Positions 24,643 through 33,358 of a DNA stretch of 64,000 nt are shown piece by piece. The position numbers were made by a program, and so were the translations under genes. The DNA is from Bryobacterales bacterium. GTDB taxonomy: Bacteria > Acidobacteriota > Terriglobia > Bryobacterales > Bryobacteraceae. Positions within the stretch are counted from its first letter, which is position 1; each line of letters begins with the position of its first letter. The notes under the pieces are model-generated. The model saw only the letters and a program-made list of their open reading frames with translations. It was not told where the DNA came from and searched no databases. The DNA lies in assembly GCA_016789905.1 (NCBI GenBank), contig JAEUQC010000136.1:47895-111894 (forward strand). The letters run 5' to 3'.

Positions 24643-26394
24643 TCAGGGCTGTTTGGCGGTCTTTTGGGCGGCGCGTGCGGCGGCGGCGGATGCGCGGTCG
24701 AAGCCCTGTTTGGCGGCGGTGTCGCCAGGTTCGATGACGAGCGCCCTTTGGAACTCAGCGGCGGCGGCGGACCAATCCTTGCGGGCCATGAAGATGTTGC
24801 CACGGTAGACAAAGATCATGGAGTAACGCGGGTTGATCTTTTCGGCTTCGGCGAGGGCCTCGAGGGCGCGATCGTAATCCGCCTGCTTGGCACGGACCAT
24901 GCCCATGAGGGACCAGGCGTGGGCGCTGGGTTCCAGCTTGATGGCTTCTTCGAGCCGCGTGAGGGCTTCGCCGGGCTTGTTGGCGCAATCGGCGGCGAGG
25001 GCCCAATCGACGTTGAGTTCGTAATCGGGCTTGGGGGTGAGCTTGGCGGCGGCGGCGTATTCCCGAGTGGCGTCGAGGCATTCGCCTGCCTGGTAATGGG
25101 CGTAGGCGAGTTGGAAGCGCGGGCGGTACTTGGCGGGAGAGTTGGCGACGGAGTCCTTCCAGAGCGCGATGGGGCTGCCCCAGACGTGATTCCGCTGCCA
25201 GGCGAGAACGGCGAGCACAAGGCAGGCGAGGGTGAGGCTGGCGGCGAGCGGCGTGGCGGCGGGGCGGAGGCGCCGCGCGAAATCGATGACGCAGAGAGTG
25301 AGGGCGAAGGCGGGAAGGTACATGCGGCGTTCGACGAGGACGTCGCGGATGGGGACGAAGGAACTGGTGGGGGCAAGCAGGATGAGGAAGAGCAGGAAGC
25401 CGAAGGCGGCCAGGGGGAACTGTTTGCGATAGAACCAGGCGGCGGCGGTGAGTGAGAGAAGAATCAGCAGGCAGAGCCAGGAGAGGTGCTCGCCCAGGGA
25501 GTGGGAGATGGGCATGTCGTAATCGATGTTTTGCCCGAAGGGGAGGAAGAAGAGACGGAGGTACGTGACGATGGAGCGGAACTGGGTGAAGAGGTAATCG
25601 AGCGGAGTGAGATCCTTCATGCCGAAGCCGGCGGAGGTGGAGCGGGCCAGGACGACTTTGAAAATGACGATGCCGCCAAGGAGCGCGCCGCCGATCACGG
25701 GAAGGTAAATGCGCCAGTTTTTGCGAATGCCTTCGAAGGTGAAGCCGGGGTTGAAGAAGTAGTCGGTCAAGAGCATGACGGCGGGGAGGACAGCGGTGTG
25801 CTCCTTGCTGGTGACGGCGAAGAGGAAGAAGACGAGGACGAGAGCGACTTCGGAGAAGCGAATGGCGGCTTCCTGGCGGTAGAGGAAAGCGGCCCAGGCG
25901 ATGACGAAGAAGAGACCGCTCAATACTTCGGAGCGGCTGGCCACATAGCCGACCGACTCCGATTGGAGCGGGTGGAGCAGGAAGACGGCGGCGGCGAAGG
26001 CGGAGAAGATTTCGAGTTGGGGGGCATCAAACTTCGCAAAGGCGAGGAGTTTGCGGGCGATGAGCCAGACGAAGTAGCCGGCGGCGGTGTGGAGGACGAG
26101 ATTGGCCAGATGGTAGTAGTAGGGGTCGAGGCCGAAGAGGCGGTAGTTGAGCCAGTAGGAGACCTGCAAGGTGGGGCGGACGCCGGCAACCCAATCGCGG
26201 AGGGGGTTCTGCGCGAAATTGGGGATCATGAAGGGGAGATAGACGTCGTCGAACAGGAAGGGGCCGGAGAGGGCGGGGCGATAGATTTCAAAGAGGGCGA
26301 CCGCGAAGGCGAATAGGCCCGCGAGGAGAAACCAGCGGGTGGTATCGGCCTTAACGGTTGGAGCTGTTTCTGTCGTTCGCTTGGAGCTTTTCAT
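24643..26394 (-). CDS. PMT/TMTC-like polytopic membrane glycosyltransferase with C-terminal TPRs
   Basis: 583 aa. About ten membrane segments (residues 20-415); the first luminal loop carries FLFDDVYLPF, with the Asp-Asp pair expected in GT-C O-mannosyltransferase-like enzymes, and a second loop SRSEVLSGLFFV. The C-terminal ~160 residues are tetratricopeptide repeats (from LAYAHYQAGECLDATREY). This GT-C plus TPR arrangement is that of eukaryotic TMTC proteins and their bacterial relatives; a role in protein or lipid glycosylation outside the membrane is likely. It overlaps the DUF2304 gene by 44 bp. Confidence 0.8.
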   Translation of the reverse strand: MKSSKRTTETAPTVKADTTRWFLLAGLFAFAVALFEIYRPALSGPFLFDDVYLPFMIPNFAQNPLRDWVAGVRPTLQVSYWLNYRLFGLDPYYYHLANLVLHTAAGYFVWLIARKLLAFAKFDAPQLEIFSAFAAAVFLLHPLQSESVGYVASRSEVLSGLFFVIAWAAFLYRQEAAIRFSEVALVLVFFLFAVTSKEHTAVLPAVMLLTDYFFNPGFTFEGIRKNWRIYLPVIGGALLGGIVIFKVVLARSTSAGFGMKDLTPLDYLFTQFRSIVTYLRLFFLPFGQNIDYDMPISHSLGEHLSWLCLLILLSLTAAAWFYRKQFPLAAFGFLLFLILLAPTSSFVPIRDVLVERRMYLPAFALTLCVIDFARRLRPAATPLAASLTLACLVLAVLAWQRNHVWGSPIALWKDSVANSPAKYRPRFQLAYAHYQAGECLDATREYAAAAKLTPKPDYELNVDWALAADCANKPGEALTRLEEAIKLEPSAHAWSLMGMVRAKQADYDRALEALAEAEKINPRYSMIFVYRGNIFMARKDWSAAAAEFQRALVIEPGDTAAKQGFDRASAAAARAAQKTAKQP

Positions 26395-26731
26395 GGAGTG
26401 CTTGGAGTTGATATTCGAGGATGGCCAATTTTTGAGTGAGTGCGATGTTGGCGTCTTTCAAGTCGGAGATGATGACGGAGAAGCGGAAGAATACGAACAG
26501 GAAGATGGCGCCGATGATGAGCAGCAACGAAATGGGAGGGCTGTTCAGGCCGGTAAAGTGAGCGAACCGGTCGAGCGCCCATGGCCATTGCGACAAGAGC
26601 AGCATGACGACGGCGGCGCCGAGCCACGTGACGGAGTACTCAACGCGAATGTGGGCGCGGCGGATGTTGAGGAGCACGACTCCAATGAGGAGGATGCTGA
26701 AGCCGGCGATGATAGAGAGCAGTCTGTCCAT
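26351..26731 (-). CDS. DUF2304 small membrane protein
   Basis: 126 aa from the ATG at 26731; a GTG at 26755 would overlap the upstream gene. Three membrane segments (about residues 4-22, 32-50, 60-85) followed by a coiled coil (SDLKDANIALTQKLAILEYQ). DUF2304 proteins are regularly found directly behind dolichyl-phosphate-sugar-synthase-like GT2 genes, as here (5 bp apart), and are thought to partner them in the membrane. The exact role is unknown. Confidence 0.8.
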   Translation of the reverse strand: MDRLLSIIAGFSILLIGVVLLNIRRAHIRVEYSVTWLGAAVVMLLLSQWPWALDRFAHFTGLNSPPISLLLIIGAIFLFVFFRFSVIISDLKDANIALTQKLAILEYQLQALHEKLQANDRNSSNR

Positions 26732-26735
26732 ACGG

Positions 26736-27464
26736 TTACAGCCGGCGTTTGCCACCCTGATACTTCAGGATATTCACGACGACCCCTAGAAGTACATGGA
26801 CGACGTAATAGAAAGACCGGACGGCGGTGATGGTGGAGGTGCCGGCCATGCGGGGGCGCATTTTGACGGGGACCTCTTCGAAGTGAAAGGTAAGGCGCTT
26901 GAGAACGACGAGGGCCTCAATTTCCGGATACTCGAGCGGAAAACTGCGGGCGAATACTTCCAGGGCCTGGCGGTTCACGCCGACGTAGCCGGAGGTGGGG
27001 TCGTGGACCTGTTTGCGGAGAATGAGGCCGAGGAAGCGGCGAAAGAAGACGATGCCGACGCCACGGGCGAAGGAGGTGTGTTCGCCATTACCGCCGATGT
27101 AGCGGGAACCGATGACCATTTGGACGCCGGACTGGAAGAGGGTGTCGCGGATGAGGGCGAGGTAGGCGGGGTCGTGCTGGCCGTCGCCATCGAGACGGAT
27201 GACGTAGTGGAACCCGAGATCGAAGGCGAGGCGGTAGCCGGCTTGGACGCAGCCGCCGAGGCCGAGGTGATAGGGCACGGTGAGGACATCGGCGCCGGCT
27301 TCGAGGGCGACGGTGCGGGTACCGTCGGCGGAGCAGTCATCGACGACGAGGATGGGGAGTTCGGGATGAAGGGCGCGGACTTCGCGGATGACGGTGGCCA
27401 CTGCGCCTTCCTCATTGAAGGCGGGGATGAGGACCATGAGGGGGCGGGGACCGCGCGCTTCCAT
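26736..27464 (-). CDS. GT2 glycosyltransferase, polyprenyl-phosphate mannose/glucose synthase-like
   Basis: 242 aa from the ATG at 27464 which overlaps the stop of the upstream GT2 gene (ATGA). GT-A fold: LIPAFNEEGAVATVI, VVDDCSADGT, and the metal-binding RLDGDGQHDP. Resembles DPM1-like enzymes that load a sugar on a polyprenyl phosphate; the product would be the donor for the GT-C membrane enzyme encoded two genes downstream. The C-terminus has a short hydrophobic stretch (YYVVHVLLGVVVNIL) which may anchor it. Confidence 0.88.
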   Translation of the reverse strand: MEARGPRPLMVLIPAFNEEGAVATVIREVRALHPELPILVVDDCSADGTRTVALEAGADVLTVPYHLGLGGCVQAGYRLAFDLGFHYVIRLDGDGQHDPAYLALIRDTLFQSGVQMVIGSRYIGGNGEHTSFARGVGIVFFRRFLGLILRKQVHDPTSGYVGVNRQALEVFARSFPLEYPEIEALVVLKRLTFHFEEVPVKMRPRMAGTSTITAVRSFYYVVHVLLGVVVNILKYQGGKRRL

Positions 27465-28489
27465 CACAATTCGGCCACCTGTTGGAGAGAGATGGAGTGC
27501 CGGTCGAGCGTGGCGGCGAAGGAGGCGGCGGAGATTTTTGCGGTGGCGCGGATGGAGCGGCGCTGGCGCCAGAGGCGGGGCAGGGATCGGACAAGTTCGA
27601 AGTGGGCGGAGAGGACGCAGGAGACGAGCGTCCAGGCGGACTGGCCATCGCGCTGGAACTGGGCGGCGGCGCCGTGGCCGCGGCGCATGGCGAGGAAGTG
27701 ATAGAGATAGCGGAGCGGGGTGGCGAAGAGGGCGCGGGCGATGCGCGGGGCGGGGAAGTTCTTGACGATGAGGCGGAGGCGGTTGCGTTCGACGTAGAAC
27801 GCCTTTAGGCGGGAGGCGCGGCCGGCGGAATGGGAATAGCGATGGTGGACGATGGCGGCGGGGACGTAGCGGCAGGTCCAGCCGGCCCAGCGGGCGCGAA
27901 GGCCAAGATCGGAATCCTCGCAATAGAGGAAGAAATCGTCGTCGAAACCGCCGGTCTGGGTGAACGTTTCGGCGCGGTAGATGGCGGCCGAACCGCTGGG
28001 TAGAAGGACTTCGGCGGGTTCGTTGAACAGGGAGGGGGATTGCAGGTGGCCGCGTTGTTTGGTGGTGCCGTCGGCGGCGATGGCCATGCCGGCGGAATCG
28101 AGGGAATCGGCGGGGCCGGCGAGACGAACCTGGGAGGCGGCGGAGCCGGCCTCGGGGTGTTGCGCGAACATGTCAAGGAGCGATTGGAGCCAGAGGGGGT
28201 GGGCGGCGGCGTCGTCGTTGATGACGGCGATGAAATCGGCGGGGTGCGACCTGGCGGCGAGGTTGACGGCGGAGCCGTAGCCGAGATTGGCGCCGGGGTG
28301 GAGGGTGGTGACAGCGGTATTGGGGAGATCGGATGGCCAGGTATTGTTCACGCGGTGTTCCCCGCTATTGTCGACGATCACGATGGAGAAATTGCGGCAG
28401 GACTGGTTCTGGAGGCTACGGACGCATTCCCATAGCGCGTCGCCGGCTGACAACGTGGGGATGACGACTGTGACCCGTGGCGACGGCAA
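27464..28489 (-). CDS. GT2 glycosyltransferase, rhamnosyltransferase-like
   Basis: 341 aa with a TTG start at 28489 (reads MPSPRVTVVIPT); no better start is nearby. N-terminal GT-A domain: VVIPTLSAGDALWECV, IVDNSGE, VINDDAAAH (DxD-type), and GGFDDDFFLYCEDSDLGLR, the acceptor/base region typical of rhamnosyltransferase-like GT2 proteins. First gene of the glycan operon; divergent from rsmB with only 45 bp between starts. Confidence 0.87.
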   Translation of the reverse strand: MPSPRVTVVIPTLSAGDALWECVRSLQNQSCRNFSIVIVDNSGEHRVNNTWPSDLPNTAVTTLHPGANLGYGSAVNLAARSHPADFIAVINDDAAAHPLWLQSLLDMFAQHPEAGSAASQVRLAGPADSLDSAGMAIAADGTTKQRGHLQSPSLFNEPAEVLLPSGSAAIYRAETFTQTGGFDDDFFLYCEDSDLGLRARWAGWTCRYVPAAIVHHRYSHSAGRASRLKAFYVERNRLRLIVKNFPAPRIARALFATPLRYLYHFLAMRRGHGAAAQFQRDGQSAWTLVSCVLSAHFELVRSLPRLWRQRRSIRATAKISAASFAATLDRHSISLQQVAEL

Positions 28490-28496
28490 TTCCGTA

Positions 28497-28525
28497 TTGT
28501 ACCTCCGGGTGCGTTACTTTATATT
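28497..28525 (+). promoter_or_regulatory. Sigma-70-like promoter for rsmB
   Basis: TTGTAC (28497-28502) and TATATT (28520-28525) are separated by 17 bases. Transcription would start near 28532, only a few bases before the ATG at 28535, giving an almost leaderless rsmB message. The site lies in the 45-bp gap between divergent genes. Confidence 0.5.
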
Positions 28526-28534
28526 TTGACTCTT

Positions 28535-29575
28535 ATGCCGCTAACCGCGCGCAGTTTTGCCTTCGATGTATTGGATGCCGTGGAACACGGCGGATTCGCC
28601 GACGACCTATTGCGGGCCAAGGCGATGGACCCGCAGGAAGCCAACCTGGCAAGTGAATTGGTGTTTGGCGTGTTACGGCACCGCGCGCAACTGGATTACT
28701 TGATCAGCCACTACTCCGGGAAGACGGGGAAGCTGGACAAAGAGGTGAGGAACGCGCTGCGGCTGGGGATTTACCAGATGCGGTATCTGGACCGGGTGCC
28801 GGCTCATGCGGCTGTTTCGACGAGCGTTGAGCTGGTGAAGCGGGCGCGGAAGGCGTCGGCGACGGGATTTGTGAACGCTGTGCTGCGAAAGGTGAACCGG
28901 GAGCCGGTCGAGTATCCGACGGACGCGTTGGGACTCTCGATGCCGGAGTGGCTGCTGGCGCGATGGGAAGAGCGGTTCGGGCGGGCGGCGGCGCACGCGG
29001 CGGCGTTATATTTTTTGGGGAAGCCGCCGGCGCATGTGCGCGGGGAACGGCAGATGGACATAGGTGCACAGCAGATTGTGCCGCTGCTGGAACTGCGGCC
29101 GGAGCATCGATTTCTGGATGTGTGCGCGGCGCCGGGGAACAAGACGCTGCAGGCAGCCGAGAGCGGGGCGCGGCCGGTGGCGTGCGACCGGAGCCGGAAA
29201 CGGCTGGCGGCGATACCGGTGGAGCGGCGCGTCCAGTTGGACGCGGTGATGGATTTGCCGTTCCGGGCGGTGTTTGACCGGATTCTGGTGGACGCGCCCT
29301 GTTCGGGGACGGGAACACTTGGACGGAACCCGGAGATCAAGTGGCGCGTCACTCCAGAGGAGTGCGCACGGCAAGCCGGGCGACAAGTGCAAATTCTCCG
29401 CGCGGCGCTGGCGGTATTGGCGCCGGGCGGGCGGCTGGTGTATGCAACGTGTTCATTGGAGCGGGAAGAGAATGAAGAGGTTATCGGCCAGTTCGCGGAG
29501 CGGGTGCAATCGCAGGGATATCGATTGCCGGGCCGCGAGGCCGGGGACGGGTTTTTCCACGCCGTGTTAGCATGA
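28535..29575 (+). CDS. rsmB: 16S rRNA (cytosine-C5)-methyltransferase RsmB/Sun-like
   Basis: 346 aa from the ATG at 28535; an in-frame TTG at 28526 is also open. N-terminal NusB-like helical domain (residues 1-125), then a SAM-dependent methyltransferase: DVCAAPGNKT (SAM motif I), DAPCSGTG with the release cysteine and ATCSLEREENEE with the catalytic cysteine. It is about 80 residues shorter than E. coli RsmB (429 aa); the missing part is the linker/RRM-like segment between the NusB-like domain and motif I. Probably methylates C967 of 16S rRNA. The stop overlaps rpe. Confidence 0.85.
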   Translation: MPLTARSFAFDVLDAVEHGGFADDLLRAKAMDPQEANLASELVFGVLRHRAQLDYLISHYSGKTGKLDKEVRNALRLGIYQMRYLDRVPAHAAVSTSVELVKRARKASATGFVNAVLRKVNREPVEYPTDALGLSMPEWLLARWEERFGRAAAHAAALYFLGKPPAHVRGERQMDIGAQQIVPLLELRPEHRFLDVCAAPGNKTLQAAESGARPVACDRSRKRLAAIPVERRVQLDAVMDLPFRAVFDRILVDAPCSGTGTLGRNPEIKWRVTPEECARQAGRQVQILRAALAVLAPGGRLVYATCSLEREENEEVIGQFAERVQSQGYRLPGREAGDGFFHAVLA

Positions 29576-30264
29576 CAGATAGCGTCCAAATGATTGAAAT
29601 CCTGCCATCTTTGCTGTCGGCGGACTTCGCCCGGCTAGGGGCTCACATTGCTGAAGTCGAAGCCGCGGGCGCCACCATGCTGCATTTTGACGTGATGGAC
29701 GGCCATTTTGTGCCGAACTTAACGATGGGCACGCCGGTGCTGCAATCGCTGCGGAAGATTACGCGGGCGCACCTGGACGTGCATTTGATGATCACGAATC
29801 CGGACGATTTCGTGGGGATCTTCGCAGAGGCGGGGGCCGATAGCATTTCGGTGCATCAGGAGACGTGCCCGCACCTGGACCGGACGCTGCGGCTGATCCA
29901 AACCGAGGGAGCGCAGGCGGGGGTGGTGCTGAATCCATCGACGCCGGTGGCAACGCTGGACGAGGTGTTGCCGATTGTGGATTTTGTGCTGGTGATGTCG
30001 GTGAATCCTGGTTTTGGCGGGCAGAAGTTTTTGCCGAATTCGTTGCAGAAGATCGGGCAACTGGCCGAGCGCCGGGCGCGGCTGGGATTGGGATTCAAGA
30101 TTGAAGTGGATGGCGGGATTGGCGCGTCGAACGCGGCCGATGTGGTGAGGGCCGGAGCCGAATGGCTGGTGGCCGGCAACAGTGTTTTTGGCGCGTCCAA
30201 CCCTGGCGACGCCTTTATCGCCCTGCGGGAGACCGCGCAACAGGGCTTGCAGCAACATGTGTAA
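29572..30264 (+). CDS. rpe: Ribulose-phosphate 3-epimerase
   Basis: 230 aa, normal length. TIM-barrel enzyme with the family blocks LPSLLSADFARLG, HFDVMDGHFVPN, DVHLMI, MSVNPGFGGQKF and VDGGIG, including the metal-binding His/Asp residues. Interconverts ribulose-5-phosphate and xylulose-5-phosphate in the pentose phosphate pathway. Starts inside the rsmB stop (ATGA). Confidence 0.96.
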   Translation: MTDSVQMIEILPSLLSADFARLGAHIAEVEAAGATMLHFDVMDGHFVPNLTMGTPVLQSLRKITRAHLDVHLMITNPDDFVGIFAEAGADSISVHQETCPHLDRTLRLIQTEGAQAGVVLNPSTPVATLDEVLPIVDFVLVMSVNPGFGGQKFLPNSLQKIGQLAERRARLGLGFKIEVDGGIGASNAADVVRAGAEWLVAGNSVFGASNPGDAFIALRETAQQGLQQHV

Positions 30265-30280
30265 GGGAGCTGTTGGTTAC

Positions 30281-31510
30281 ATGATCGCTAAGAGCAAGAT
30301 TGGTGTGTTGACGCTGACGGTGGCAATGGCGCTGACGTCGCTGACCGGATGCCGGAAGAAGAAGTACGAGAACCCGATTGGCAAAGACACGCAGCAGCCA
30401 GACAAGGTGCTGTTCGACAAGGCCGTGGCCGACATTGAGCGCGGGCGTTACGAAGTGGCGCGGCTGACGCTGAACACGCTCATCAACACCTACGACACGA
30501 GCGAATTTTTAGCCAAGGCCAAGCTGGCGATCGCCGATAGCTGGATGCGCGAGAGCGGGAGCCACGGGCTGGCGCAGGCGGAGGCGGAGTACAAGGACTT
30601 TATCCTGTTCTATCCGACGATGGAAGAATCGGCCGAGGCGCAGGAGAAGGTGTGTACGATTCATTTGCGGCAGATGGAGAAGCCGGACCGCGATCCGAAG
30701 CACCTGTACCGGGCGGAGGAAGAGTGCCGGCAGTTACTGGTGCAGTTTCCGAATTCGAAGTTCGCGCCGAGGGTGCAGCAGTTGTTGCGGAACATACAGG
30801 AAGTGGAAGCCGAGGGCGAGATGCGGACGGCGCGTTTTTATGTACAGAAGGGATCGAATCCGGCGGCGGCGAACCGGCTGCAGGGGATTGCGGACCAGTT
30901 CCCGTTGTATTCGGCGGCGGATGAAGCGTTGTACCTGTTGGGCAATTCCTACGACAAGATGGGCGTGCGGTTCAAGCCGCAATCGGTCCGGTCGTACCAG
31001 CGGCTGGTGAAGGATTATCCGCTTTCGACGTTTGTGGATCCGGCGAAGAAGCGGCTGAAAGAGCTGGAAGCCGAGGTGCCGGAGGCGGACCCTGTGGCGG
31101 TGGCGCGGATGAAGTACGAAGCGGAGAACCGGACGAAGACCGGGATGATGCACGACTTCTGGGGGATTTTCAAGAAGTCGCCGGACATGACGATGGCTGC
31201 CAAGAGCGGCACGCCGCAGATGACGACAGCGCGGCCGACGATACCGGTGAGCGTGCCGGTGCCGGCCGGGGCGCCCGGCGGCGTGAGCGAAGTGGGCGGC
31301 ACGGTGTTGACGGGACCGAGCGCGCTGGACACGAAGCCGGACGCGCGGCTGAGCAAAGAGAACGAAGCGGCGGGCGCGGCGGCCGCGCCCGCGGCGCCGG
31401 TGGTGGACGCGGCGAAGGAGCAGCAGTTGCCGTCGAACCGGCAGGCGGTGCCGGCCGGCAAAGCGAAGAAGGTGAAGACGCCGAAGCCGCCGAAGAACAG
31501 CGGAAAGTGA
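30281..31510 (+). CDS. bamD: BamD-like outer-membrane assembly lipoprotein
   Basis: 409 aa from the ATG at 30281, preceded by AAGGGAG. Lipoprotein signal with lipobox LTGC (lipidated C24). Residues about 40-270 are helical TPR-like repeats of the outer membrane assembly factor BamD type (ERGRYEVARLTLNTLI, LYLLGNSYDKMG). The last ~120 residues are low-complexity, rich in Pro, Ala and Lys, an extension not seen in the ~245-aa enterobacterial BamD. Likely part of the beta-barrel assembly complex at the inner face of the outer membrane. Confidence 0.82.
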   Translation: MIAKSKIGVLTLTVAMALTSLTGCRKKKYENPIGKDTQQPDKVLFDKAVADIERGRYEVARLTLNTLINTYDTSEFLAKAKLAIADSWMRESGSHGLAQAEAEYKDFILFYPTMEESAEAQEKVCTIHLRQMEKPDRDPKHLYRAEEECRQLLVQFPNSKFAPRVQQLLRNIQEVEAEGEMRTARFYVQKGSNPAAANRLQGIADQFPLYSAADEALYLLGNSYDKMGVRFKPQSVRSYQRLVKDYPLSTFVDPAKKRLKELEAEVPEADPVAVARMKYEAENRTKTGMMHDFWGIFKKSPDMTMAAKSGTPQMTTARPTIPVSVPVPAGAPGGVSEVGGTVLTGPSALDTKPDARLSKENEAAGAAAAPAAPVVDAAKEQQLPSNRQAVPAGKAKKVKTPKPPKNSGK

Positions 31511-31520
31511 CCTACGGAAG

Positions 31521-32204
31521 ATGAGTCGAATCCTGCTGGCGGACGATAGCCCGCACGCACAGCGCATGGGCGAGCGGCTGCTCCGTGATGAGGGCCACGA
31601 AGTGGTAACGATCACCGATGGCGATACGGTGTTTGTGCGGCTGCCGGATGTGGACCCGGACATACTGATTCTGGACGCGAACCTGCCATTGCGGAGCGGG
31701 TATGAGATTGCGCGTTTTGTGAAGGAATCGTCGTTCTACCGTCATGCGGCGGTGCTGCTGACGGGCTCCGTGGCGGAGCCGGTGGACGAGCAGCGGGCGC
31801 GCGAGACTGGCGCGGACGGGATGATCACGAAACCGTTTGAGGCGAAGGCGCTGTTGAGCGTGGTGGGGCCGCTGGCGGTGAGATCGGCGGAGTTGCGGGA
31901 ACTGCGGCCGGCCGGGCCGCCGCCGCCGCCGCCGGGGGAAGAGCCGAAGTTTGTGAGCGGCGCGGTGGAAGCGGAGCCAGAGCCGGAGTTCGCGGCGGAC
32001 CCTGAGGCGGAGGGGGGTTCCGAGCCGCAATTGGCGCCGTTGGGCGTGACGGCGATCGCCGAATCGGCGCCCGATCCGGTGCCGGCGGAAGTGAGCGAAG
32101 AAGAGCGGGTGCGGGCGGCGGTGACGCTGGCGCTGGACGCGGCGATGCCGCAGATGATCGACAGCTTGACACAGCAGGTGCTTCGCGCGTTGCATAGTAA
32201 ATAG
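31521..32204 (+). CDS. Response regulator receiver protein without output domain
   Basis: 227 aa. Residues 1-120 are a receiver domain with acidic pair D8-D9, phospho-acceptor D52 (ILDANLP), the switch threonine in LLTGS and the lysine in TKPFEAK. After it comes a 70-residue Pro/Glu/Ala-rich linker and a short C-terminal helix (MPQMIDSLTQQVLRAL), but no DNA-binding or enzyme domain. It probably signals by protein contact. The kinase is not in the window. Confidence 0.85.
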   Translation: MSRILLADDSPHAQRMGERLLRDEGHEVVTITDGDTVFVRLPDVDPDILILDANLPLRSGYEIARFVKESSFYRHAAVLLTGSVAEPVDEQRARETGADGMITKPFEAKALLSVVGPLAVRSAELRELRPAGPPPPPPGEEPKFVSGAVEAEPEPEFAADPEAEGGSEPQLAPLGVTAIAESAPDPVPAEVSEEERVRAAVTLALDAAMPQMIDSLTQQVLRALHSK

Positions 32205-32210
32205 AGCCAT

Positions 32211-32711
32211 ATGCCAGATAACAGCTTTGATATCGTCTCCAAGATTGAGATGCCGGAAGTGAACAACGCCATTCAGCAGGCGTTGAAAGAGATTACGACG
32301 CGGTATGACCTGAAGGACTCCAAGTCGTCGATTGAACTGAAGGAGAAGGACAACAAGATTCTGTTGGCCTCTTCGGACGATTTCAAGTTGAAGGCGGTGG
32401 TGGACATTCTGCAATCGAAACTGGTGAAGCGGAATGTGCCGATCAAGGGATTGAAGTACGGCCCGCTGGTGCAGGGTTCGGCCGGTTCGGTGCGGCAGGA
32501 GGTGACCCTGCAGCAGGGGATTCCGATGGAGAAGGCGAAAGACATTGTCCGGGTGATCAAGGACAGCAAGAAGAAGGCGCAGGCGTCGATACAGGGTGAC
32601 CTGGTGCGGGTGTCGGCGAAAGACCGGGATGTGCTGCAGGAAGTGATCGCGCTGCTCAAAGGGCAGGACTTCGAGATCGACATGCAGTACACGAACTACC
32701 GGTCGAACTAG
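32211..32711 (+). CDS. yajQ: YajQ family nucleotide-binding protein
   Basis: 166 aa, normal length for YajQ/DUF520. N-terminal FDIVSKIEMPEVNNAIQQ, central DDFKLKAVVDILQSKL and C-terminal LKGQDFEIDMQYTNYR are the conserved blocks of the two ferredoxin-like domains. Some homologues bind cyclic di-GMP and act with a transcription regulator; that role is not evident here. Starts 6 bp after the response regulator and ends 2 bp before the hydrolase gene. Confidence 0.95.
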   Translation: MPDNSFDIVSKIEMPEVNNAIQQALKEITTRYDLKDSKSSIELKEKDNKILLASSDDFKLKAVVDILQSKLVKRNVPIKGLKYGPLVQGSAGSVRQEVTLQQGIPMEKAKDIVRVIKDSKKKAQASIQGDLVRVSAKDRDVLQEVIALLKGQDFEIDMQYTNYRSN

Positions 32712-32713
32712 CA

Positions 32714-33349
32714 GTGGCGCGGAAGATAGAGACCTACATGATTGCCGGTCCTGCGGGGCGGCTGGAGTCGCTGCTGGAAGAGCCGGAAGAGGGCGAGCCG
32801 CGTTTTGCTGCGCTGGTGTGCCACCCGCACCCGCAGCACGGCGGGACGATGCACAACAAGGTGGTCTATCGCATCGCGCGCGGCTTGCGGAAGGCGGGCG
32901 GGGTGGTGCTGCGGTTTAACTATCGCGGCGTGAACCTGAGCGAGGGCGATTACGACCACGGCGTGGGCGAAACGGAAGATGCGCGGACCTGTTTGGAATG
33001 GCTGCGATCACGGTATCCGAAGTTGCCGGCGATGATTGCGGGGTTTTCGTTTGGGTCGCGGATCGCGCTACGCATTGGGGCGCAGCGGCCGGATTTGAAG
33101 AAGGTGATCGCGGCGGGGTTTCCGACGGTGTACAAGGATCGATCGTATCTGGAACCTTGTGTGGTGCCGCGGACGTTTATCCATTCGACGAACGACGAGT
33201 TCGGGCCGAAGGATGAGTTGGCGGCGGCGGTGGCGGAGCTTTCGGGGCCGCCGGAGTTGGTGTTCGTCGAATCGAAGGATCATTTTTTTGTGGACGCGCT
33301 GGACGCGTTTGAACAAGCGGTGATTCTGGCCGCTCCCGAGATTCGATAA
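32714..33349 (+). CDS. Alpha/beta hydrolase (dienelactone hydrolase-like)
   Basis: 211 aa with a GTG start at 32714, 2 bp after the yajQ stop. Small cytoplasmic hydrolase: CHPHPQHGGTMHN (oxyanion region), nucleophile elbow AGFSFGSRIAL, acid in HSTNDEFGP and base in SKDHFF. This is the widespread single-domain family of bacterial CHPHP hydrolases. Substrate unknown. Confidence 0.87.
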   Translation: MARKIETYMIAGPAGRLESLLEEPEEGEPRFAALVCHPHPQHGGTMHNKVVYRIARGLRKAGGVVLRFNYRGVNLSEGDYDHGVGETEDARTCLEWLRSRYPKLPAMIAGFSFGSRIALRIGAQRPDLKKVIAAGFPTVYKDRSYLEPCVVPRTFIHSTNDEFGPKDELAAAVAELSGPPELVFVESKDHFFVDALDAFEQAVILAAPEIR

Positions 33350-33358
33350 ACTCTCGGG

